Assembly: GCF_026625845.1 (NCBI RefSeq)
Contig: NZ_CP113066.1
Span: forward strand, 310,001 to 374,000
Direction: 5' to 3'
Source: Agrococcus sp. SL85
GTDB taxonomy: Bacteria > Actinomycetota > Actinomycetes > Actinomycetales > Microbacteriaceae
DNA: 64,000 nt
Shown here: positions 17,913 to 27,034 of the stretch, in pieces
How positions within the stretch are numbered: the first letter of the stretch is position 1
Layout of the letters: each line of letters starts with the position of its first letter
Position numbers and translations under genes: made by a program
The notes under the pieces: generated by a model
What the model was told of the DNA's origin: nothing
What the model saw: the letters and a program-made list of their open reading frames with translations, nothing else
Databases searched by the model: none

Positions 17913-18886
17913 GCGTCCGCCTCGGGGCCCCGAGCGGCAGTGCCGCTCGGGGCAGCCTGCTGCGTCCCGGCACCGAGCCGGGCGCGGAGCTCGCCGATCC
18001 GCTCTCGCGCCGCCGCGAGCTCCGCGCCGAGCTCCGCGCCGACCTCGGCGATGCGGTCGCGAGAGGCGACGAGCCGCTCGCGCGTCTCGATGAGCCGCTC
18101 GCGCGTCTCGAGCAGCTGCTGCCGGGACTCGGCCGCGCGCCGCTGGGCGTCGGCCGCTCGAGCGGAGGCGGCGGATGCCCTGGCCGCGGCCGCGGCGATG
18201 CGCTCCTGCGCGTCCGCGAGGCGTGCCCTGACCTCGACGAGCTGATCGCGACGCTCGACGAGCTGATCGCGACGCTCGTCGAGCCGGGCGCGCGCGTCGC
18301 GGAGCGCGACGGCGCGCTCCCCCTCGCGCTCGCCTGCCGCGGTGAGCCGGTCCGCCATCGCCGCGAGGCGCCGCCGGTGCTCCTCGGCCTCCCGCCGACG
18401 GCCCTCCTCGAGCGCGACGACCCTGCGTCGGGACTCCTCAGCCTCGCGCCGACGGCGCTCCTCCAGCGCGACGAGCCGCTCTCGGGCGGCGGCGACCTCC
18501 GCGCGGACCTCGTTGGTCCGCTCCGCGGCCTCCAGCCGAGACGCCGCCCCCTGTCGCAGCCGTTCCTGCAGCTCCTGGATGCGCTCGCGGGCCTCCGAGA
18601 GCTCGGCCCGGGCGCGCGACTCCCGCTCGGACGCGGCGCGCAGGCGCTCCCGCAGCTCGGCGGCCTCCGTCTGCTGGCCGGCGGCGCGCACGCGCGCCGC
18701 GTCGGCCGAGCTCGTGATGCGCGATCGAAGCGACGCGACCTCCGCGCGCTGGCGCTGCTCGCGCTCCCGCGCCTCGGCGAGCTGCTGCCGCAGGCGCTCG
18801 ATCTGCGTCCGCTGGGACTCGCTGCCCTCGAGCGCGGGCCGCACGAACCGCTCGAGCCGCCCGAGCTGCTCCGTCTGCTCCTGCAC
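17909..18886 (-). CDS. Long coiled-coil protein
   Basis: 325 residues from GTG 18886, chosen because GGGAG lies 6 nt upstream; the frame extends to 19036 but without a better start. From residue ~15 on it is an almost continuous Arg/Glu/Ala heptad helix (QIERLRQQLAEARER, RLVALEERRRREAEESRRR, ARLDERRDQLVERRDQLVE). Several near-identical short repeats (RRDQLVE twice, ETRERL twice) point to internal duplication. It has no signal peptide or membrane helix in this version. Comparable proteins scaffold cell-envelope assemblies, but that is only analogy. It is convergent with wecB and divergent from the next glycosyltransferase gene. Confidence 0.72.
   Translation of the reverse strand: MQEQTEQLGRLERFVRPALEGSESQRTQIERLRQQLAEAREREQRQRAEVASLRSRITSSADAARVRAAGQQTEAAELRERLRAASERESRARAELSEARERIQELQERLRQGAASRLEAAERTNEVRAEVAAARERLVALEERRRREAEESRRRVVALEEGRRREAEEHRRRLAAMADRLTAAGEREGERAVALRDARARLDERRDQLVERRDQLVEVRARLADAQERIAAAAARASAASARAADAQRRAAESRQQLLETRERLIETRERLVASRDRIAEVGAELGAELAAARERIGELRARLGAGTQQAAPSGTAARGPEADA
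17927..17953 (+). terminator. Hairpin terminator after wecB
   Basis: GCCCCGAGCGGC (17927-17938) pairs perfectly with GCCGCTCGGGGC (17942-17953) around an AGT loop, starting 14 bp after the wecB stop. It lies inside the C-terminal codons of the convergent coiled-coil gene. There is no U-tract, as is usual in high-GC actinobacteria. Confidence 0.55.
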
Positions 18887-19034
18887 GCTCGCTCCCGTCC
18901 TCAGCCGCCCCGCCCACGTCCAGGTCGCGCGACGACGCCATGCTAGCGTCGCGAGCGCGGCGGCCAGCGCGCCGAGGGGGGCGCCTGACCCGCCCCGCAC
19001 CCCGAGCACCGCGGAGCCAGGAGGAGCCCCCAGC

Positions 19035-20823
19035 ATGGCCCCGCAGATCGACTCGCGACTGCCGGTCGTGGTGTCGTTCGCCGCCGGCGACGAGTACTAC
19101 CACCGCCGCGCGGAGCGGCTGGCGGCGGCGTGCGATCGGCTCGGCATCGACCACTCGATCGACCACTTCGACGACCCCTCGCTCGATTGGGTCGGCTGGT
19201 GCCGCAGGAAGGTGCGCTTCTACCGCGAGAAGCTCGACGAGCTCGGCCGACCGATCGTGTGGCTCGACGTCGACACCGACCTGCGGGCTGCCCCCGAGAC
19301 GCTGCGCGGCATGCAGGCCGACTTCGCGGCCTTCACCCAGGGCACCGGGCTGCGCGACCTGGATCCGTACCGCTTCGCGAGCATGTGGCGCCCTGGCCTC
19401 GTGGCCTTCAACGACACCGCGCCCGCCCGCGCGTTCCTCGAGCACATGGAGGCGCTCGAGGCCGCGGAGGCGCAGCCCGTGACCGACGCGTACCTGCTGC
19501 AGCGCGCCTGGTCGAGCTTCGAGGGGCAGCTGAGCGTGCTCGTCCTGCCCTCGACGCGGATCGCGCGGCATCCCGAGCAGGTCGGCGACGACACGTGGAT
19601 CCTCGACGGCCACAGCGGCAACGTGGCTCAGCACCGCGCGGGCGTCGCCCAGCTGCCGCTCCTGCGGAACCCGGGCGAGGTGCTCACCGCCGTCGCGGGG
19701 GACTATCTCCGCAAGCAGGAGCACGGCGCGGCGGAGGCGATGCTGCTGGCGGCCGAGGACTACGGCTACGACAGCATCGCGCACGCGCAGCGGCTCGCCG
19801 CCGTGCACCGGCGACGGGGCCGGCGCGCCGAGGCGGACGAGGCCGTGCGCTCCCACGTGCGACGCCACCCGGACGACGGCGCCGCGCGCCTGCTCGGCGC
19901 CCGCACGGCGCTCGAGCACGCCGATCTCGACGGCGCGCAGGAGCACGTGGACGCCGCGCTCGCCTTCGGCGGGGCGACGGCGCTCGAGGCCCGCTCGCTG
20001 CAGGTCGACCTCGAGCCTGGAGCGCCGCGCGGCCGAACTGGGGGTCGCCCCGGAGGAGCGGCCGGCGATGTGGTGGATGAAGCGGCCGTTCCCGGGCAAC
20101 CTGGGCGACGCGCTCAGCCCCTACGTCGTCGAGCGCGTCTCGGGGCTGCCGCCGAGGTTCGTCCGGCCCGACCAGGGCATGCTCGCGATCGGCAGCATCA
20201 TCCGCCTCGCGGGCGACGACCAGCACGTCTGGGGCTCTGGCACCCCGAGGATGAGCGACGAGCTGAACCCCCGCGCGCGCTACAGCGCCGTGCGCGGGCC
20301 GCTCACGCGCGAGCTCGTCCGGCGCTCCGGCGGCGCGGCGCCCGAGGTCCTCGGCGACCCCGCGCTGCTGCTGCCGCGGTTCTACGCCCCCGAGGTCGAG
20401 GCCGTCCACGAGCTCGGCGTCATCCAGCACGTCGCCGACCGCGGCCTCGGCAGGCTCGGCGAGGGCGTCGTCGACCTCGACCTGCGGCAGGTGGGCTACG
20501 GCGAGATGGAGTCGGTGGTCGACCGCCTCCTCACCTGCCGCGCCGTCGTCTCGACCTCGCTCCACGGCCTCGTGCTGGCCGCCGCCTACGGCATCCCGGC
20601 GCGCTGGGCGAGGTTCTCGGGCGCGCCGAGGCAGATCGCGGGCGACGGCACGAAGTTCCTCGACTTCCTCCGGTCGGTGGGCCTGCCCGACCAGGAGCCC
20701 CTCGACCTCTCGCAGCTCGAGGTGCTCGACGCCTCGCTCCTGGCGCACGTCGATCCCTCGACCGCGCACGCCGAGTTCGACGCGGAGGCGCTCCTCGAGT
20801 CCTACCCCGGGCCGCGCCGCTGA
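19035..20823 (+). CDS. Glycosyltransferase-TPR-polysaccharide pyruvyl transferase fusion (frameshifted)
   Basis: The frame breaks at 20014-20018 (GAGCCTG for GAGCTG). Repair gives one 595-residue protein with three parts. Residues ~1-215 look like a nucleotide-sugar transferase domain with a DxD-type motif (PIVWLDVDTDLRAAPETL, RPGLVAFNDTAPARAFLE). Residues ~220-325 are TPR-like helices (AEAMLLAAEDYGYDS, VRRHPDDGAARLLGARTALE). Residues ~335-595 are a polysaccharide pyruvyl transferase domain (KRPFPGNLGDALSPYVVER, STSLHGLVLAAAYGIPARW). The predicted role is adding a sugar and then a pyruvate ketal to a surface glycan (inference). ATG 19035 is preceded by GGAG and a divergent promoter region with GCTAGC at 18951. 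Confidence 0.78.
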
Positions 20824-20860
20824 CCCCGCGCCGTCGTCGGGGTGTGGGAGAGTGGCTCGC

Positions 20861-21745
20861 ATGCCGGACGACGGACGGACGACCACGACCATGCTGGAAC
20901 GAGACGAGCGACACGAGGCGGACGTACGCCGCTGGCCCGCTGTGGAGGCCCTGGAGGTGGGGCCCGACGATCGGCGGATCCGCCACGACGTCGTCGAGGA
21001 CGGCTTCCTGGACCTCCAGTCGCTGCTGATCCGCAGGCCTGGCTCGGATGCGCTCGTGGTGCACCTGCACGGGTCGATCGAGCGGCAGCACTACGACCTC
21101 CCGCGGTTCGAGCGGCTCTCGTCGCTCCAGGAGGTCGACGCGAACCTGCTGCTGCTCGCCGACCCCACCCTGCTGCTGGACGACCAGCTGCGGATCGGGT
21201 GGTACCTGGGACGCGACGGCGAGGACGCCACGGAGCGCCTCGCCGCGCTCATCCGCCGCGTCGCCGCCCAGCTCGGGGTCGCGCGCATCGTGCTCGCGGG
21301 CTCGTCCGCGGGCGGCTTCGGCGCCATCGCGCTCGCGCCCAGGATCCCGGGAGCGCTCGCGGTCGCCTTCTCGCCGCAGGTGCACGTGCGGCGCTTCGGC
21401 GAGGAGTGGGCCGAGCGGCTCCGCGGCGCGGCCTTCCCGTCGCGGGACCGGTTCGAGGCCCTCGAGCTCGACCCCGGCACGCGCACGAGGGTCGACCTCG
21501 CGGCGCTCTACGAGGAGGTGCCGGGCGGTCGCGTCTGGTACGTGCAGAACTCCGGTGACCTTGACCACGTGGCGCTGCAGCGCGATCCCTTCGAGGCGGC
21601 GGTCGACGACCGCGTGACGTTCGTCGACGAGTTCCACTGCGCGGGCCACAATCCGCCGACGCGCACGAGGGTGCGCGCCTGGATCGAGCGTGCGCTCGAG
21701 GCGCCCGACGAGGATCCGCGGTCGTTCGCGCTGCCTGCCGCCTGA
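20861..21745 (+). CDS. Alpha/beta-hydrolase-fold protein of the glycan locus, copy 1
   Basis: 294 residues from ATG 20861 (GGGAG 11 nt upstream). An alpha/beta-hydrolase pattern is visible: strand plus oxyanion segment LVVHLHGSIERQHYDLPRFE, nucleophile elbow VLAGSSAGGFGAIALAP (Ser), a late Asp segment WYVQNSGDLDHV, and a C-terminal His in FHCAGHNPP. It is clearly paralogous to the protein at 36331-37236 near the other end of the locus. Related catalytic layouts occur in glycan deacetylases/acetyltransferases and in Asp2-like proteins, so modification of the polymer is a reasonable guess. No signal peptide. Exact function unknown. Confidence 0.72.
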   Translation: MPDDGRTTTTMLERDERHEADVRRWPAVEALEVGPDDRRIRHDVVEDGFLDLQSLLIRRPGSDALVVHLHGSIERQHYDLPRFERLSSLQEVDANLLLLADPTLLLDDQLRIGWYLGRDGEDATERLAALIRRVAAQLGVARIVLAGSSAGGFGAIALAPRIPGALAVAFSPQVHVRRFGEEWAERLRGAAFPSRDRFEALELDPGTRTRVDLAALYEEVPGGRVWYVQNSGDLDHVALQRDPFEAAVDDRVTFVDEFHCAGHNPPTRTRVRAWIERALEAPDEDPRSFALPAA

Positions 21746-21749
21746 GGGC

Positions 21750-22980
21750 TCAGAGCGCCCCGCGCAGCAGCGCGAGGTAGCGGTCGGCGAGCGCGTCGTA
21801 CTCGACGTTCGCCGCGACCCACTCCCTCGCCGCGGGATCGGCCTCGAGCCGCTCTGGCTCCGCCTGCAGTCGCGTCCACAGCGCGGCGAGCGCGTCGACG
21901 TCGCCCGGCCGGACGACGTCGCCGCCGCTGGCCGCCCGCACGAGCGTCGCGCTCTCGCCCGCCACCAGCGCGGTCATGTGCCTGCCGGCAGCGAGCAGCT
22001 CGTACAGCCTTCGACGGCACGGTCCAGCGGAACGGCTCCCAGTCGCGCAGCGAGACGATGCACGTGTCCGCCCAGGCGTAGTGCTGCAGCACCTCGGCGC
22101 CCGGCACCGGGCCGACGATCTCCGCCGGGCCGCCCAGCCGAGCGTTGAGGCTGCGCAGGAACGGCAGCGCCGCGCCCTGCCCGACGATGCGGACCCGGAT
22201 CGGCACGCCGGCGTCGCGCACGCGCGCGGCGGCCTCCACGACCGCCTCCAGGCCCTGGCTGCGGCCGACGGTCCCCATGTAGAGGGCCCGCAGCTCCACG
22301 TGGTCGGCGCTGCGCGGCGGCACCGCCGCGTAGCGACCGAGGTCGGTGCCGTTGCGGATCACGGCGGTCGCCGTCACGCCGCGCTCCTCGAGCACCCGGG
22401 CGAAGCTCTCGGTCGTGGTCACCACGCGCGACGCCCCGCGCTGCAGGGCCGTGATGCCCTCGTGCACCCAGCGCTTCACCGCGGCGACCGCACCGCGGCC
22501 GCGGACGAGCCCGGGCGTGTGCGAGACGAGGTCGGGCCAGGCATCGCGCATCTCGACCACGAGGGGGCTGCCGAGCGCGCGCGCCACGCTCCTGCCGGCG
22601 ATGAGCGTGGGCAGCGCGGGCGCCGTGGCGACCACGATCCTCGCCTCCGCCTCGAGCCTGCCGGTGCGCAGCAGCTGGCGCGCCCGCCGCACCGTCGCGG
22701 CCGCGACGAAGACGTGATCGATCGTGCGTCGCACGATGCCGCCGTCGTGCGGCAGGTACCCGACCCGGTGCACGGCGACGCCGGAGCCGTCGCGGTGGGT
22801 CGAGCCCGGGCGATGCGCACGGTGCTCGCGGGGCATCCTGCCCCCCGGGTGGTGCGGGGCCGGGCAGATGACGTCGACCTGGTGCCCCTCGCGGGCGAAC
22901 CGCTCGGCGAGCGCGCTCCATCGCCGCTGCGGCGCACCGTTCTCGGGCGCGTAGTAGTGGGTCAGGAGGAGGATGCGCAT
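21750..22980 (-). CDS. Glycosyltransferase family 4 protein, WbuB-like (frameshifted)
   Basis: The N terminus MRILLLTHYYAPENGAPQRR is the classical GT4 nucleotide-sugar acceptor-side start. The rest includes VICPAPHHPGGR, EMRDAWPDLV, VIRNGTDLGRY, YMGTVGRSQGLEAV and VRIVGQGAALPFL. At 22006-22010 (minus strand AAGGCTG for AAGCTG) the frame breaks in the donor-site motif; repair gives VPSKLYELLAAGRHMTALV, exactly as expected, and a 409-residue protein ending at 21750. Cytosolic, acting on a lipid-linked acceptor (family knowledge). Sugar unknown. It is convergent with the hydrolase gene, with only a 4-bp gap. Confidence 0.84.
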
Positions 22981-23043
22981 GGGTGGATCGGCGTGGACGG
23001 AGGTTCCGCTACGCCCCCGAGCATCGTAGACGATCGTGCGCAG

Positions 23044-24843
23044 TCATCGCGAAGACGCCCGCACCGCGACGTCCCAGCCGCCGTGCGCGGCCAGGAACGC
23101 CTCCCCGAGCTCAGCGGCGCGGTCGAGGTCGACGCGGACCCACGGCTCGGGCCCCGGGTCGCCGCCCGGCCGCACGTAGTCCCAGTCGACGAGCCTGCGG
23201 CAGACCGCCATGACGATCGCGGCGAAGCGCGGATCGTCGTGCTGGAGGCCGCCGATGCGCACGGGCGAGAGCAGCGCCCCGCCGCGGACGAGGGTGCTCT
23301 GCACCGCTGCCGTGGGGATGCGGTCCGGCGCGACGCCGAAGCTCGTCGCGAGCGCCGCGAGCGCGCCGACCGCCTCGCCCGTGGCGATGACCGTCGGGTG
23401 GAGGCGGATGGCGCCGGCGGCGATCCGGCTCGCCGAGATGTTCTTCTCGGCGGCGAGGATCCTGCCACCGGCGCGCGGCACGAGCGCACCCATCGGGATC
23501 GGGAACGGGCCCTCGCGCCAGATGCTCGGCTTGTCCTGGAGCGACTCGCCGAGGTCGGCCTCGAGGTGCTCCGCCCGGCGTCCGCCGTGGAGGTCGGGCG
23601 GATACGTCCCGACGGCGATCGCGTCGACGTCCCAGGGCGCCATCTGGTGGTGCGCCCGTCGGAAGATGTCCTTGCCGGTCAGGGTCGACCTGCCCAGCAG
23701 GCGCCGGGCCTCCCGGACGTAGGGCCGCAGCGGCAGATGCTGGACCATGGCCGAGTACCGCTCGAGGCCCTCGGGCACCGGCCGCTCGCCACCGTGCGCG
23801 AAGCCGTCGTCGTCCGCGATCCCCCACGGCAGCCCGAGCTCGACCTGGAGGTAGTGGAGGATGCTGAGCGAGCGCAGGATCGCGACGCGGTCGGCGGTGC
23901 GGCGGGCGTCCTCGTCCGTCAGGTACGCGGCGCTCACGGGCTGGTCGTTGTGGAAGTTCAGCGCCGTCTTCGTGATGCGCTCCCAGGCGAGCCCGTCGTA
24001 CCGGTCGTCCGACCTGAGGTCGGGGGTCGCGCGATAGCCCGCGAACGCGTTCGGGCCCGTGAACTGGTGACCGGGCGAATCGGGGTAGCTCGCGGCGATG
24101 GTGCGTCGGAAGCGCTGGTACTCCGGCGGCGCCTCGTCGACGCGCGCCCAGTCGGGCAGCCCCTCGTCGTACCGGCGCACGACGGCGGCCATCGTGATGT
24201 CCTGGATCATCAGCTCGTGCACGTCGTCGGGATCCGGCGCCGCGGCAGGCACGACGCGGTTGCCGAGCCGGTGGGCCACCCGTCCGAGCCCCAGCAGCTC
24301 GCCCGTCTCGGTCGCGTCGATCGCGTACTCGGCCCGGACCTCGACGCCGTCGAAGCGCAGGACGAGGCTCGAGGCGAGCCGCTCGAGCGTCCGCAGCGGG
24401 GCGTTCCTGACGACGTGGACGCCCTCCTCCGCCAACCACTCGCCCAGCACGCGCTCGATGACGACGACGTTGGGCGCGAACGAGTCGTCACGGTAGCGCG
24501 CCGTGTTGCAGGGCCGCTGCAGCTCGTCGTCGTAGACCGCGCGGATGCGCGCCACGAGCTCCGACCAGAGCCCGTGCTCACCGAGGCTCTCGGCGTAGTA
24601 GGTGGTGACATCCATCGCCGAGACCGCCGAGGTCGTGGCCTGGCCGCCGAGCATGTGCGTCTCCTCGACGAGCACCGTGCGGGCGCCGCGCCGGGCCGCG
24701 GCGATCGCCGCCGCGGCGCCGCCGAGCCCGCCGCCCACGATGAGGACGTCGGCGCGCAGCCGCAGGCCCTGCGGGCGCACCGCCCATGAGACGCGCTGCG
24801 CCGCCGTGGTCCCCGGGACGTCGTCGACGTCGTGCTGCTGCAT
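23044..24843 (-). CDS. FAD-dependent oxidoreductase
   Basis: 599 residues starting at ATG 24843, preceded by a perfect AGGAGG eight bases upstream; the longer open frame to 24918 lacks such a site. The Rossmann motif VLIVGGGLGGAAAAIAAARRG and THMLGGQATTS place it in the FAD_oxidored family. Near the C terminus, RILAAEKNISASRIAAGAIR and VIATGEAVGALAALA form the second FAD-binding block. Some members act on sugars or on sporulation-related substrates; the substrate here is unknown. Its position between glycosyltransferases suggests oxidation of a sugar residue in the glycan (inference). It lies 63 bp before the WbuB-like gene on the same strand. Confidence 0.83.
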   Translation of the reverse strand: MQQHDVDDVPGTTAAQRVSWAVRPQGLRLRADVLIVGGGLGGAAAAIAAARRGARTVLVEETHMLGGQATTSAVSAMDVTTYYAESLGEHGLWSELVARIRAVYDDELQRPCNTARYRDDSFAPNVVVIERVLGEWLAEEGVHVVRNAPLRTLERLASSLVLRFDGVEVRAEYAIDATETGELLGLGRVAHRLGNRVVPAAAPDPDDVHELMIQDITMAAVVRRYDEGLPDWARVDEAPPEYQRFRRTIAASYPDSPGHQFTGPNAFAGYRATPDLRSDDRYDGLAWERITKTALNFHNDQPVSAAYLTDEDARRTADRVAILRSLSILHYLQVELGLPWGIADDDGFAHGGERPVPEGLERYSAMVQHLPLRPYVREARRLLGRSTLTGKDIFRRAHHQMAPWDVDAIAVGTYPPDLHGGRRAEHLEADLGESLQDKPSIWREGPFPIPMGALVPRAGGRILAAEKNISASRIAAGAIRLHPTVIATGEAVGALAALATSFGVAPDRIPTAAVQSTLVRGGALLSPVRIGGLQHDDPRFAAIVMAVCRRLVDWDYVRPGGDPGPEPWVRVDLDRAAELGEAFLAAHGGWDVAVRASSR

Positions 24844-25008
24844 GCGCTCCTCCTGAGACGGCCGGGTGAGACCGGCGCGCTCAGGAATGCGCCTGAGGAT
24901 GCGTCCCTGCTGCCGCATCCAGATCGTTCGGGGGACACGCTATCGGATGGCGGCTGCGCGGTCCGCGATACCATCGCGCGAGCCCTGTGCCGACCGGAGA
25001 GGAACCCC

Positions 25009-27034
25009 GTGCGCGACGCCATCGCCCGCTCGCTGCCCGTCGCCGCCGGGCTGGCGGCCGCAGCGGCGGCCGTGCTCGCGATCTCCGGCGCGCCGGGGCC
25101 GGCGGTCGCGCTCCTCGCCCTCGCGGTCGCGCTGCTGGCGGGCCGCAGCGCGCTCGCGGCCTCGCGCCTGCACGCCGAGGCTCGCCTCGCTGCGATCGGC
25201 CCAGCGCGCCGCCTTCGCGCGGGGCCGCAGCACGCTCGAGGCCGTCGAGCGCGTCGCAGCGCGCCTGGAGGCGGCCGACGCCGTCCTCGCGCGCCTCGCG
25301 GACGAGGCCGCGCTCGACGGCGCCGCCGCGCGCGAGCTCGACGTCGAGGCCGCGGCGCCGGCCGAGGGAGAGACGCTGCTGCTCGTCGGCGGCCCCCCGG
25401 TCGCGACCAGGGGCAGGGCGATCGAGCAGGTGGCGCTCGGTCGCGGGATGCTGGCGCTGCAGCCGCACGGCGCGCACGCACGCGTCCTGCTCAGCACGGC
25501 CGACCTCCCCGACGCGGATGCCGACGACCGGCGCTGGCTCGCACGGGCGCTGCGCTGGCCGCTCGCGACGATCGTCGTGCCCGTCAGGGAGGAGACCGCC
25601 GCTCGTGCCCTCCTGCCGGGCGTCCTCGACGCGGAGGTCGAGCTCGTCGACCGGGGTCGGCTGCTCGAGCTGCGCGGCCCGGCGGAGCCCGCCCCGGCTG
25701 GGGCGCCGCGTGACGAGCACCGGGCTCGCCGCGCTCGCGGCGTCCTCGGCACAGCGGCCGGTGCGACGGGCCGACCTCCCGCGCGCGGTCGCGGTGCTCG
25801 ACGACCGCACCGCCGCCGGCCTCGCGCCGCACCTCGACGTGTGGCGGATCGAGCCGCGCGGCGTCGGGACCGACGTGGCGCGGATCGATCCCGCGCTGTG
25901 CCTGGTCGGCACGTTCGCGGACGGCGCGCAGCGCGCCTGGCAGGCGCACCCCGATCTGCGGCAGGGACCAGCCGCGCGGCTGCTCGGGCTCGCCGCGGAG
26001 CGCGGACTGCCCGCTGTCGTCTGGGACCTCGACGGAACCGCCCCGGTTCCCGGCCCGTCGGGATCGGCGACTCCGACGCCGGTGCGGCGCTTCGCCCTGC
26101 GGCCTCGCGACGGCGCAGCCGCGGCGCTGCCTCCCGCGGCCTCGCCCACCGACGACGGGCCCGCCGCGCTCCGCGCGCTGCACGGCTCGGCGACCCTGGA
26201 GGGCCGCCCCTCGCGCGCCGCGCTGCGAGCGGCCCGCGACGCGGCGGTGGTGGAGGTGCGCACCGACGACCCGGGGGCGGTGCACGTGGCGCTCGCCGCC
26301 GCCGCGGGCGGCGGCGCCGTGATCGCCCCCGAGGGCTCGTGGATCGCCGAGGCTCCTCGGCGACGCCATCGCCATCGCCGCCAGCCCCCACGAGTCGGCC
26401 TGCGGAGGCCGCGCGCCTCGCGGACGACCCCGCAGCGCGCGAGCGGCTCGGACGCGCCGCGTGGACGTCGGTCGCCCGCTCGCACCTCTGGCGGGATCGC
26501 GCGAGGGCCCTCCTGGACCTCGACCCAGCTCCGCTCCCCTCGCTGCGCGTCGTGCTCGCGGCCGAGGTCGACGCGCTCGACCGAGGCGTCTCGGCGATCG
26601 CGGCGCAGCGCCTGGACGGGGTCGTCGGCGCGCTCGAGGTCGTGGTGCGCCGACCGCTGGGCGGGCACCACGAGCCCGAGGTCCTCGACGCGCTCGCCGC
26701 GCGCACCGGCCTCGTGATCCGGTCCGAGGCGACTGGCCCGAGCACGCTCGTCGCCTCCCTGGACGCGCGCGAGCTGCCGGATCCCGACGACCTCGCCGGG
26801 CTCGCCCTCCTCGTCGACCGGCTCGGGGTCGGTCCCGTCGCAGCGACGACGGCGCACGCCGACGCGCCCTTCGCGCGAGCGGACGCGGTGCGGCGCGGCA
26901 CCTGGCTCGCCACGAGCGCGGCGGCCGGGCCGCTCCTCCGCGCCGAGGAGCGCGGAGCCGAGGCCATCGGGGCCGATGCCTTCCTCGTCAACAGGGCGGA
27001 CGGTACCCGCTCGGCCAGGGCGGGGGCGCGCTGA
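25009..27034 (+). CDS. Membrane-anchored glycosyltransferase-like protein (four frameshifts)
   Basis: Four +1 breaks are inferred: 25178-25182 and 26350-26354 (GAGGCTC for GAGCTC), 26397-26401 (GGCCT for GGCT) and about 25695-25699 (CGGCT for CGCT). Repaired length is 673 residues. It starts at GTG with GAGAGGAA upstream and TACCAT at 24969. Residues 1-55 hold two hydrophobic segments (AAGLAAAAAAVLAIS, AVALLALAVALLAG); 60-110 is a coiled coil. The middle is unassigned (CLVGTFADGAQRAWQ, VVWDLDGTAPVPG). The part around AAGGGAVIAPEGSWIAELLG and AARLADDPAARERLGRAA resembles the donor-binding half of CgeB/GT-B enzymes. The last ~170 residues are unassigned. The stop overlaps the next start (TGATG). 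Function uncertain. Confidence 0.62.

Noticed and set aside
18887..19036. N-terminal extension of the coiled-coil protein to 19036
   Set aside because: It would overlap the divergent start of the fusion gene and lacks a ribosome-binding site; GTG 18886 has GGGAG upstream.
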